A stretch of DNA of 64,000 nt, taken from positions 796,191 to 860,190 of the forward strand of contig JAKOGI010000005.1 of NCBI GenBank assembly GCA_029747015.1, in the 5' to 3' direction. The notes below the pieces were generated by a model. The model was not told the origin of the DNA and made no database searches. It saw only the letters and a program-made list of their open reading frames with translations. A program made the translations under genes and the position numbers. This DNA is from Carnegiea gigantea. Lineage: Eukaryota > Streptophyta > Magnoliopsida > Caryophyllales > Cactaceae. Position 1 is the first letter of the stretch; every line of letters begins with the position of its first letter. This document shows, piece after piece, positions 42,700 through 54,200 of this stretch.

Positions 42700-43597
42700 G
42701 AGGTCGAACATTTTTGTTGAACGCTCGTGACAGACGCGCTTAACACTCTAGTTTTTGTTGCGCTTGAAGCCTTTTTTCATCAAGAAACTCCAACTCTACT
42801 AGACACAGTTTATGATTTTCGTCCTCACTTAAGCCTTCCAGTATAGCAATGCGAAGCGATGGGATTTGAATTTCCAAAGGCAAGACAGCCTCTACACCAT
42901 ACACAAGTGCATAGGGAGTTGACTGTGTTGGTGTCTTGTAGGTGGTTCGATAAGCTCAAAGTGCTTCTCCCAATCTTTCATACCAGTCCCGCTTGTATTT
43001 TGCCACCATCTTCTTTAATAAGTTGCACAATGTTGTGTTAAACGCTTATGCTATGCCATTTGCAGGTGCATGGTACATTGAAGACTTATGTTGAGCGAAC
43101 TTAAATTTCTCACAAAGGCTGGTCATTAGCTTGTTGAAGAATGGTTTGCCATTGTCGGTGATGATGTGTCAAGGTACACCATATTAGTAGATGATGTGCG
43201 TTTGAATAAAATTGGTGACATTCTCCTTCTTGACTTCTTTTAATGTGATTGCCTCCGGCCACTTAGAGAAATAATCAATGGCTGCCAAAATCTATAAATG
43301 ACCAGCTAAAGACCTAGGAGTGAGGGGCCTCATGACATCAAGTCCTCACGCCTCAAAAGGCCAGGATGCTACGGTTGGGTGGAGTGGTTCTGGAGGCTAT
43401 TGAATAAAGTTAGGGTGGAATTGGCACGCGTCGCACCTTTTCGCAAAGTTAATGCAGCCATGCACCATGGTGGGCCAGTAATAGCACATTCTTTTGATGC
43501 GATCATACAATTTAGGCCCGGACTGATGCAGGCCGCACACCTCCGAGTGAGCTTCCTCCATGACTTGCTGTGCTTCATCTTCGCCTAAGCACATCAA
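42700..43597 (-). pseudogene. Gypsy integrase, broken
   Basis: The zinc-binding HHCC part is intact at 43597-43397: EEAHSEVCGLHQSGPKLYDR, then MCYYWPTM and CDACQ. The catalytic core below 43380 is only traceable through frameshifts and stops down to about 42700. Confidence 0.7.
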
Positions 43598-43636
43598 CTA
43601 AAGACTAAGGGAGGAGCGTTGATAAAGAGTATCGTT

Positions 43637-44727
43637 TTAATAAAGAAAATGTGGTGCTCGCCTTTGGATTTCCGTCTTACGCCTGGCATCATTTGGCAGG
43701 ATCCTGTGCTTTAGATAATCAATTAGCTGGTGATGCCAATCTTCTTTTTCCATCTCATAAACATAGACTGCATTAACTCCTTGGATGAATTCATCTTCTG
43801 ATGGTGTGACTACCCACTTACTGCAAACCGGAATCGTCATATCCTCCTCCGCCCCTAGTGCCAAAGTGGCTGTAAGATTTGGGAGCGCGTCAGCCATCTT
43901 GTTGGCACTCCTAGAGATGTGCTGCAACTTGATTATATCTAGCTTATCTAAGATTTGGAGGGCCTGTGTGTGATACGGGGTCAAATCCTTTTTCTTAATC
44001 TCATACTCCTCAAGAAGTTGATTGATGACTAATTATGAATCGCTGTACACATCTAAATCTCTGATGCCTATCTCTACGGCCATTTGGAGACCCAAGATAA
44101 GTGTCTGATATTCAGTCATGTTATTGGAGCACAGTTGAGTCAACGTAAATGAGTATGAGAGGATGTATTTCTCAGGGAAGATGAGAACTACCCCTGCTCC
44201 AGCACCATCTTGTTGTGTCGCACCGTCAAAGTACATTTTCTATGGGGGAGAATGTCTACGATAAACACTTCTTCACTAGGTAGATCATCGTTTAGCTCCC
44301 ACTCATCAGGAATTGGGTGATCTGCTAGGCAGTTTGCCAGTACCTATCCTTTAACAGCCTTTTGTGGTACGTAGATGAGGTCGTATAGTTCCAAGATAAC
44401 GTCCTACTTTGCTAACCATCCACTCAGAACCGGTTTGGACAAGATATACTTAATTGGGTCAGCCTTAGAGATGACCCGCACTATGTGAGCTCGTATGTGA
44501 TGTCTCAACTTCTGCATAGCGAACATGAGGGCCAAACATATCTTTTCGATTGGGGAGTAATTTAATTCAGCCCTGACCAAGGTTCGACTCAGGTAGTAAA
44601 GAGCTCTCTCTTTGCCCTCCTCATTTTCCTGCGCACATAATGCCCCCAGTATTCTTTCTTGGGCCGCAATGTAAAGTATCAAAGGCTTGCCGAGAATTGG
44701 AGCTCCTGGCACCAGTGGGCTTGACAA
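43637..44727 (-). pseudogene. Gypsy RNase H region, broken
   Basis: The block at 44727-44404 covers the end of reverse transcriptase and the connection region (ILGKPLILYIAAQERILGAL, ERALYYLSRTL, NYSPIEKICLAL). The block at 44236-44033 carries the RNase H motif MYFDGATQQDGAGAGVVL. The block at 43984-43637 continues towards integrase. Frames are interrupted between blocks. Confidence 0.8.
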
Positions 44728-45054
44728 ATATTTCTTGATACTTTTAAAGGCATTCGTGCATGATTCATCCCATTAAAAAGGTGCCCCTTTCTCCATGAGG
44801 TGGCTGAAAGGATGACAACGAATGGCCAAATTTGATATGAACCTCCTGATATACGCTAAGCGCCCTTGTAAGCTGCAAAGCTTTTTAAGATTCTTAGGCT
44901 CGGGCATGTCTTGAATGGCTTTGACTTTAGCTTGGTCAATTTCAATGCCTCAATGTCGGACGATAAAGCCTAAGAATTTGCTAGCAGTAACACCGAATGC
45001 GCACTTAAGTGGATTCATCTTGAGTTGACATCTTTGCAATCTTTCGAAGATCTG

Positions 45055-46007
45055 CTAGAGATCACGCAAGTGGTTTGGCCTCTTTCTTGACTTGACCACT
45101 AGATCATCAATGTAGCATTCCACCGTCTTATGCAGCATGTCCTCAAAGATGGTTTGCATCACCCTTTGGTATGTGGCTCTGGTGTTTTTCAAGCTAAACG
45201 GCATCACATTGTAGCATAAGATGCCTTTAGGTGTGCGGAAAGCTGTGACTTCCTGATATTCTGGCACCATTTGAATCTGATTGTATCCTGCTGTGCAATT
45301 CATATAAGATAGAGCTTCATGTCCTGTTGTAGAATCAATCATGAGTTCCGTCATAAGCAGTGCAAAATCATCTTCGAGGTAGGCATCATTGAGATCCCGA
45401 AAATTCACACAAACACGCAGTTGGCCATTCTTTTTCCTCACAGGGACAATGTTTGCAATCCATGTTGGGTACTTGACTTCGCGAATGAATCTCGGCTCTA
45501 TGAGTTTGTTAACCTCCTTCTCAATTTCTGGTACTAACTTTGGTCGGAAGCGTCATTGGGGCTGTTTCTTGGGCGAAACGCCCTTTTTGATAGACAAGCG
45601 GTGGACTAGACTTTAGGGTCTAACCCGGGTATTTCTCTGTAGCTCCAAGCAAACACATCTTTATACTCTGACAGAAGATCAAAATACTCATTTTCCTCTT
45701 TGGATGTGAGCAATGAGCTCACGTAGATAAGGCGAGGCCCCTCGCTAGTTCCAAGATTCAACGCTTTGAGTTTGTCCACTGTGGCTTGCCCTTCGTCTTC
45801 TAGAGTCTCGGGAGTTTCCGCGAGTTCTATTTCAACATCCAAGGCATCAACTGCTCGGACCATGATGTGATTGGAGGAAGCTTGTTCCTCTTGCTTGAGT
45901 TCTTCTTTTGGGCCCTGATTAACCCTATGGCCAGTGAAAACCACTGTGTGTCTCTGGACTCTTAGCGAACCCTCCGTCTTCACATCTAGAGTCGACAAGC
46001 GTTTCAT
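45055..46007 (-). pseudogene. Gypsy reverse transcriptase, broken
   Basis: YKDVFAWSYREIPGLDPKV at about 45665-45606 is the usual lead-in to gypsy reverse transcriptase. A frame break follows, then VRKKNGQLRVCVNFRDLN-type text. TTGHEALSYMNCTAGYNQIQ, FRTPKGILCYNVMPF and the active-site text YIDDLVV follow in one frame to 45055. The catalytic Asp pair survives but the frame does not. Confidence 0.85.
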
Positions 46008-46566
46008 ATGATAAGGAATAACACTTTGGACTTCATTTTTTTCACCGAGCCACCAAATACTGAGCCCCTTTCATGTGCTGTTGAAAAGCTTGCCCCTTTT
46101 TCACTTGACTTGATCCTGGTGAAGACTGTAGGTTTGGTTTATATGCCTACTTTTAACTGTCAGAAAGCATAAAACTTTGAGAGTTTGCCATTTCCCATTC
46201 TGTCGAACACAGAAGTGCGTCCTTGTGAAGTGGAAGATTGCAATCTGTCAAACACAGAAGATTTTGGTTTATTCTTGACATCTTCATCATCACTTTTAAT
46301 AATCTCTTCTGCTACAATACACTGAGCAAGGGACTTCCTATCTTTACGTTGCCCTAAAATCCGGACAGGTTGAGGCGATACATAACCGAGGCCTACCTTC
46401 GGAACTGCCATAATGCCACCTTACTCTTGTATTTTCTTTTGTGTCTCATTGATGCCATAGGGCTTAGCTTCGATGACATGCCCTAAAGAAATTGGCTTAT
46501 TGAAGTCATAACTAGAGTTCTTCATTAGCTTGTATGCATTCAGATCAAACCCATCATCGAGCGCAC

Positions 46567-47460
46567 CTACGGCAAGTCACTCTCTTTCTGAAGTGAGCGC
46601 TTGGAAGAAACAACGAAGCCAGAGAGGGGGACTTTAGTTACCCCGCTTTGGCTGGCTTTATGAGTTGGAAGTACATCTTTATCTCCAAGGATGCAACGAT
46701 TGGTCTCATTGAATTTGCTAATAGGCTTAGTTGTGCTTTCAAGAGTTGTGCATTTATTGAATAGCATTTCACCATCCTTGCGGCGGAACTTAGGAATGTA
46801 CCTGAATACCGGCACTATAGGATTTGTTGCAACGACTACTTTCTTAGAGGAAGGATTAGTCGTTACTTGGCTACTTTCCTTCTTACACTGTCGCAATTCT
46901 TTGACATTACCATTAGTGCCACCGTTTGTCGTCACATGAGTCTCTTTATCACTCCTTTTACCAGTACAGGAGATAGAGGTTGGCATTGCTTCCTTCAAAG
47001 GGGTTCCTTCCTTGAAAAATCTCGCATCGGTGAAATAAGATTCAGCCTTCGTAAATGGTTTAACATCATCATTTATTTTTTTCTCTTCGTCGTGGTAATA
47101 CTTGAGGCATTGGTGCAAAGTTGATGCTACCACCGCATGCTCATGAAGCCAAGGTTGTCCTAGCAACAACTTGTATGAAGTTTTTGAATCTATCACATGG
47201 AAGATAGATGTTGTGGATAGATCACCCATTGCTAGCTCGAGGCGAATCATGCCAATTGCAAGTTGACCCTCTAGGTTGAAGTATTGTATCATCATCCGAC
47301 TCTTAGAGAGTTCCTCAACAGCAATCCCTAAGTCATTTATAGTAGACTTGGGCATGATGTTGATCGCGGAGCCACCATGTATCAAGATGTGTTTGACTTT
47401 TTGCCCCCAGATATAGCCAGTGACAAACAACGGACGATTGTGGGATTTTGACCCAAGCAA
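46567..47460 (-). pseudogene. Gypsy aspartic protease region, active-site Asp lost
   Basis: The text GQKVKHILIHGGSAINIMPK matches the retropepsin active-site strand, but the usual Asp-Gly-Gly-Ser reads His-Gly-Gly-Ser. The remaining fold is visible (LGQPWLHEHAVVASTLHQCL). The single Asp-to-His change would abolish proteolysis. Confidence 0.85.
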
Positions 47461-49885
47461 TAGATCGCATTTGTAAACGATACAACCGTGTTACAAGTGG
47501 CGCACTGAGATGGAAGCTTTGCAGGCTCTTTGACTTCCTTTACTTTGTCAACATATGACTTAGCATGGCGCATGGCAGCCACAACTTGCTTGTGCATCTC
47601 TTCAGGCAGCTGAAAAATTTCTTTCCAACTCATGCGTTCGGGCAAAGTTTCTAAGACGGGGAGGACTCTGTCATCTGCGTTCGAAGAGGATGTCTTTTGG
47701 GCATCTTCTTGTGCATCTTCCTCATCCTCTTCATCTTCAAGCTCAGAACAAGAAATCATGTTAACTACAACCTTTTTAAAGAAGTCCCTTGGGAAGAATT
47801 CTTCTAATGTAACAGGGACAAGAGGTTCTTGTTCAAGCATATCGATTAGTTGAGTTTTATGCCTCTTATCAGAATTAGGCTTCTTCTTCCCCTTAGGGCG
47901 TCGAGGTTTTTTGTTTCTAGCGTGACTCTTTCTTCGACGCAATGGGGGTGGTTCAACATGTCTTTGCTTCCTAGGCCTTCGTCTAGTGACGAGTGTCCAT
48001 CCTTCATTGTCTTCAGCAGGAATATCTGGCACATGCTCAGGCCCCACAAGTGTCGCAGGAAGCATTAATGAAAGCATTATTAGCTGAAAGCTTCCAAATT
48101 GTATGATAACCAACTCTTCTCTCATCGAAGGAGCTAAGCCATAATGCTCACACCAAATTGTTGTGTGATTGGTTTCAACTGCCTCATCCAAGTCTAGGAT
48201 GATCATTCCATCCCGAGCCAACTGCATAATATGCTCATTGACTGTAATGCACTTTTCAAAAGGGTGACTAATGACCCTATGATACCGACAGTACTTTGGG
48301 TCATTAATCTTGCCTGCTTCTTTGGGGCGTTTTGACAATGATAACTCAATGATACCCTTTTCCAATAAATCATCCAACATACCTGACAAATCTAAGTCAG
48401 TGAATGTGTACTTCTTTTCTTGAAACTCTTTCAATGTAGGGCGCTTCTTCTTAGCATCTTTCGTTGATGGGCGCTGCTTTTCCTCTATTCTTAATTTCCC
48501 TGAAATCCGGATCGATTCACTTGGAGTGACTGACATGGATTCTTTGGTTGAGCTCTTGGAAAACTTAGGATTTTTCTGAAAGTCACCCTTGTCCTTCCCC
48601 GCTTCAAAAGTGGGGGAAGCTTTTCCGCGATGACTAGCTATCGTCATCTTCATATCATGCGCCTTAGTATCCAACTCTTGGAAGGTCCTGGGCTTGCTCA
48701 TTTGTAGGACATAAAGCAAGTACCACTCCATGCCTTGAGCACACATCTCTACTGCAGAAGTCTCATATAACCGATCCTTACACTTGAGACTGAGTGAGCG
48801 CTAGCGGTTGATGTAGTCAAGAACGGGTTTGTCTTTCCACTATTTCGTATTTGTTAGCTCAGTCATACTAACAGTATGCTGGGTGCTATAGAACCTGTTG
48901 AGAAGCTCTTACTCCATCTGATCCCAGCTATCAATGGACTCGGGCAGCAGATCGATATACCAGTCGAACGCGATGTCCTTTTTTAAGTTCGGATGAACGG
49001 TTTCACCAGTAAGTCACCGCTAGTGCCGGCGTTGTTGCACGTCTCAATGAAGTGCGTAACATGTTGTTTTGGGTTACCTTTCCCATAAAATTGGTTGAAC
49101 TTGGGAGGTTGGTAACCATAAGGCACACGAAGAGCGCCAATCCTTTTCGTGTAGGGTTTGATGTAGAGATGACTCTTCCACGAGCCGACCCCTAGCTGAG
49201 TCTTGACAGCATTGGCAATCAACTGCTGGATTTGTTCAGCAGTCATTGTGCTCAGAGATAAGTCATTTTGTGGCTTGCCGCCCTTCTTTGATCTGCCATC
49301 ATCCTCAGAAGCCTCGCTTCGATTAGACACTTTTTTGTCCTCGTCACTGCTTACGCCTTTATTGGACGATGCACGTGGCCCTTTGTCCAGTTTCTTCAGC
49401 AACTTAGCAATATGTTCCTCTTAGCGCTTGATGCATGCATCTTTTTCTGCACTCTCCTTAGAGAGTCTCTTCAACGTGGCCTTCATACTAGCGAACTCAA
49501 CTCCTACCATCATAGCAGGCATGATGACGGTAGGGGATGATTCAGCCTCAGATTGTGAAAGTGCTGCTTTCCTTGGTGATGACGCAGAAGAATCATTGCT
49601 GTAATAATCTTCCACTTCAAAAAATGGAGATTGATGCTTCGTCTTCAATTCCTGAATGGATTTCCTCTTGAGAGGGTTAACATACGGAACTTTACCAACT
49701 CCGTCATGCATGTTGGAGTTAGCGTTATCGGTCGAATATAAGGATACAATTGCAACTGCCCTTTTGGTGACAGTGGCTCTTATAGCTCTCGCCATGTTTC
49801 TTGTCACCACTCCAGTACTTTGCTTATTGGAGGTGGTATCAGAGTTGGAGGATCTTTGTTGGAAAGATCCAAATTTCTTCTTCAA
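47382..49885 (-). pseudogene. Gypsy gag region, broken into three frames
   Basis: The block at 49885-49421 is a low-complexity N-terminal part starting MKKKFGSFQQRSSN. The block at 49402-48983 leads into the gag core with YGYQPPKFNQFYGKGNPKQH, typical of Tat-lineage gag. The gag core itself is interrupted by stops at 48980-48750. The block at 48746-47382 continues with PRTFQELDTKAHDMKMTIAS, a Cys/His segment (DPKYCRYHRVISHPFEKC) and a long basic linker. Confidence 0.85.
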
Positions 49886-50005
49886 AGGTAGAGAGGCGGC
49901 GTTTCTTGTGGCTATATCTTCCTTGCAAAAAGTTGGTTAAAAATTCTAGATTTTCAAGAGAAGGAGATGAGAGGTAGAAAAGTCCCACCGGGGGTGCCAG
50001 AAATT

Positions 50006-50601
50006 TGTAACCACAAATTTCAAGTCTAAATTGAATTAAGACAAGAAGTAGGAAACAAATTTAATTTTTGTATTTATGATAAAAATGGGTACAATCTCTG
50101 AATATTTTGTTATTAAACTCCTCTGATTCGATCTCTTGTTTGTGATTTGATGGAGGGCCAAAGTAGTTTGAATCTCGATCAAGTGTGTACTTCACTCTCT
50201 AAAGTGAACGACACGTTTTGATGTGTCTGTTGTCTCTTTCTAGAGGGTCTTCTGTGGGAAAGAGTTTTTATCCCCTAATGAGAGGGAGGTAGAGCTATAT
50301 TTATAGGGAGAAGCCTCCCCTCTCTTCTAGGGTTTGCAGATTAATAGTCTTCTTGGATCGATAGATGGGTCTTGAACTTGGGTCAATGACTTGGGAGTCT
50401 ATTTAAGTTGATGACTCAATAGTCCACTGGGCTATCAACTTGATAATCTTACAGGACCGTTGACTTGAGATTTCATTAGGTCGTTGACTTGATAGTCGTT
50501 TGGACCTAAATAATTAAATTAATTAATTAGACTAGCTGACATTAATTAACGTAAATTATTTAGTGACGTGGCAAATATTTAATTTTTTTTTTGTGCCTAC
50601 A
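50006..50601 (-). repeat. Gypsy 5' LTR
   Basis: 596 bp, read on the minus strand from TGTAGGCAC to ...GGTTACA. It aligns with 36785-37413, and the PBS region follows on the internal side at about 49981-50002. Confidence 0.9.
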
Positions 50602-50606
50602 CAAGT

Positions 50607-51291
50607 TGAGGGGTAGATTTTGTGGTGCTACAAAATGAAAAGTATAGTTTAAGAGTTGTTTCTTTAGTGACAGGCTTTTAGGCTTTATGTTTCCATTGGT
50701 GTAGCGCACTTGGAGTATCGCGATCGTGGAGTGGGTCGTAAACTTATATCTGATCACATAATCAAAAAAATAATCAGATGTCTTATACACTAGCAAGTGG
50801 ATGTTCTTCTGATTCTAAGGAATCTCAATTCTTATAACCAGCCACTTTAAATAAATCGATCACATTTGAAGTCTATAATATAGATAGCAAAAATGATACG
50901 TTACGATCGCATTCAGTAAAAACTATGCTAAAGTTGCAACTATGCATGTAGCTGGACGTACATTCAGTAAAAACTTTCATGAACACATTAAAACACTACA
51001 GTAAGCTTACATTTACATACGGTTAACTACAAGCAAAGTACCTCATAGAAGAAGGCTTAGATAGTTAGCCCCATGATGACACACAGCAATATCAGTAACG
51101 TTTGATATTCCTTATATATGGAATTACAATATAGACAATATTTGAATTATTAAAATTACAATCTAAAGTTGCATATTTATAATTAAGTTGTAGGACCAAC
51201 TGAACGAAAAACTTAATCTTAAAATATATAATATTAATTGCCTAGAGCAAGTTAACTGTAATTTGATGTGTGTGGTCAACTCTTGCCATTC
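50607..51291. other. Spacer and probable SEP 3' UTR
   Basis: No gene. The first 110 bases resemble the DNA left of the gypsy element. The part nearest 51291 is the probable 3' UTR of the SEP-like gene, read on the minus strand. Confidence 0.55.
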
Positions 51292-54200
51292 TTAAAGCAT
51301 CCATCCATGAAGATTGAATCCATTGACATGTTCGCTTGGTGTTTCCACACTTATTTCAGTCGAGCTTAAAGGATGATACCTATTGTCAAAATGAGAAATA
51401 GAAAAAAAATTGATGAAGAATGGATAAAGGATTGAACAACATAAATAAATGGAACCGACAAATGAGTTCAAATCAGCATCATTTCTCATTTTCCCCCAGT
51501 AATTAGTAAAATGTTTAAAAACAGATAATGTGACCAGTACATTTGAGTACAAACGACCCTAAAATACTTCATAAAGCATATAACCAAAGCCTGTACAGAA
51601 TTCCTAGATATAAACTCCTGACAATAAATTATAAGAATCCTCAAATGAGACCACCTTCAATTATACACACGCAAAGCTAAGCTTGAAAAAGAAATACCTA
51701 GCCATAATATAACCCCAAGAGATCTATTGATTAACGAAAATACTTTAATACACCCCATCCTACTTAATATTAACTCGCATAATTGAGATTTAGTTAGAAT
51801 ATATAGGTCGGTGAAATATTTGGTATGCATTGAAATCATATAATATTTGGACCGTTGTCATGTATTCAACAGCCTTGCCAAGGAAAGAACAATATCATTA
51901 TTCGTTAGTGGCTAGGTGAAACAGTTTGTTTGGGGTTACGTTATATATGTACATACCTATCAAAATAGGACATAAGGAAAATAGGAATGGAAAATTTACC
52001 CCACATGCAAAGGAGGATTGGAGCAAAGGGGTTGGAAGAAGCCCTGATCTGATTGGTGGGCACTAGTAATGCGATTGAATGGGATGTTTTGTTGATGATC
52101 TCCACCTTCCCATGCCAGCCTTTGTGGAGCAAGCTGAGGAGTGTGCTCCTCCAACTGAAATCCAACGCAAAATTAACAGCAATAACAAACAAAATAAAGT
52201 AAACACGAATTCTGGGGGAAAAAACCCTTAAGAGTTTCACATGCAAGGTATAGACAATCTAAATCGATAGTCGGGGACTAATTTTTATGGTTGTATTCAT
52301 TCCTTATGGTTTGAAGGAGTGCCTATAGATTGAACGCTGTCTATATCTGAATCTCGATTGATTCTGGGAAAACAGGTCGGATTTACACTAAAAGTTATAT
52401 TGTTTATTATTTATTCTGCATGAAATATCCAAGTCAAGGTCTGAAAATATGAGTAGATCATCCTAAAGACTTTCAACATATGCGACAGCCATTGTTTGAA
52501 ACTTTTTTATAGAGCCTAGAAACCTGCAAAGAAGATGTGTATATACCTTCTTCATCAAGGTCCTGTTATTCTCAGCTAGGGCTTGTTCCTACTCCAAGAA
52601 AAGAAATAGTGAGCAATAAATTACTGGTTTTAGTGTCAAATTTTGTGCAAATCTCAATATCAAATTTTGAGGAAATTGAAGTAGACATACCCTTCTTTGC
52701 AGATCAGCAAGTTGATCTAGCATTTGCTTAGTCTAAGATGAATTACAAGGAAAATACACAAGTCATATTGAATTGCATGGCACATTCAGACTGTAATTGA
52801 GATCGAGTATTTAAAAAACAACATGAACATTTCTTTTTCTTTTTTTTTAAAGTTTACTAGAAAGAATTATTTTCATTTACCCCATTAGATTTTTGGTAAA
52901 CCATGATCTTTTTTAAACTATCATTTACTCCTTTTCACAAATAATAGAGAAATATATCCTTCTATTAGGTAGAAAGAATGAAAAGGAGGAAATTAGATGA
53001 GAGAGATAACCTTGGTAGACCTAATTTGCTTCAAAGACACCTCAAGCTGATTCTCAAGCTGTTCCAGCTCCTTTGTGCTCAATGGCCCCAAATCTTCTCC
53101 CAGTAAATTCCTACACCCGCTCTCAATTCAACAGACATTTGATTCATATATTCTCTTTTAAAAAAATTCACATTCACATAGTATTACGTACATTGAATTC
53201 ATATTAAATTAGACAGCAATAGCCCCCCAATGTAGCTCCTATAAATGCCAGGTATCTAACTACGTACATATATTGGAGAATCTACATGTAAGCAGCATTA
53301 CACCCAATAAGAAGAGACAGAGACTCCATATATCCGCAGAAAAGTTTTCTAAAGATAAAAGGTTAGAGTTCGTAATAAATTAAAATCCTCCTTAGAAACT
53401 TGTCACAATATAATGAAGCATTTTACGGGGCATTATATAGTTATATACTACTATTTCTGCTGTTTTCCAAAACCCTTCATATGCAAAATTCACTATCCAT
53501 GTTAGGGTTAATGCTGGAGTATGAAAGTGGGTATTATCTCATATTGATAATATGAAAAAATACAAAAGTGGGTGTTATCTCACATGGATAAAATTAAGGG
53601 TTTGAGCATGTACATAAACTTGTGAGTTGTTCCATCCATTACCAATTGTTTTTGGGTTGGAATCTCATTTGAGCTTATATGTATGACTCATTTAATTTGT
53701 TTAAAGGCCTAATTGATATAAAAATTGAACATAATATCATAACATTATTGAGTAAGAGAGTAGCCCCCATATTGATTTATTACACAAGGTAGTAAGGGCC
53801 TTTGCAACATTCATGACTTTAAGTCCAAAAGGCATTCGCATAAGGGGACGTGTTAGAGAGTATAAACCTATTTTTGGGCCTTCAACTACTAGCTTAAACT
53901 TTTGATTGAGATGGTCCTTGAATATGGTATTATGTTAAATTTTTATATCAATTGGATTTTTAACAAATGAGTCATGCATATAAGGTCAAATAAGGTTTTA
54001 ACCCAAAAGCAAATGACGATGGATGGAGTAATTTACAAGTTTATATACATGCTCAAACCCTTTAATTTTATTAATATGGGACAACACTCACTTTCGTACT
54101 CCAACAGTTAACAATATAATCCACTTCCAAACGGTTTTGCAATTAGATGATTAGCTACATAAGTGCAACTAATAAGCCCAAACAAAGGAAAATTAAGAAT

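Larger units (their letters stand above)
36785..50601 (-). mobile_element. Ty3-gypsy retrotransposon (13.8 kb, Tat/Ogre-like architecture) with antisense PMD gene
   Basis: LTRs lie at 50601-50006 (5') and 37413-36785 (3') in minus orientation. TSD CAAGT flanks both ends (36780-36784 and 50602-50606). A PBS-like TCTGGCACCCCCGGTGGGAC follows the 5' LTR and a purine tract GAGGGGGCAAT precedes the 3' LTR. The order gag, protease, reverse transcriptase, RNase H, integrase is readable on the minus strand with many stops and frameshifts. Between integrase and the 3' LTR lie a plant-mobile-domain coding region on the + strand and an 88-bp tandem repeat. The LTRs differ at many sites and by a short internal duplication, so the insertion is older than the copia element. 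Confidence 0.9.

Noticed and set aside
36785..50601. Possible integrated pararetrovirus
   Set aside because: LTRs, TSD, PBS and PPT are all present, with gag, protease, reverse transcriptase, RNase H and integrase order. No movement or coat protein text was seen, so it is a gypsy retrotransposon.
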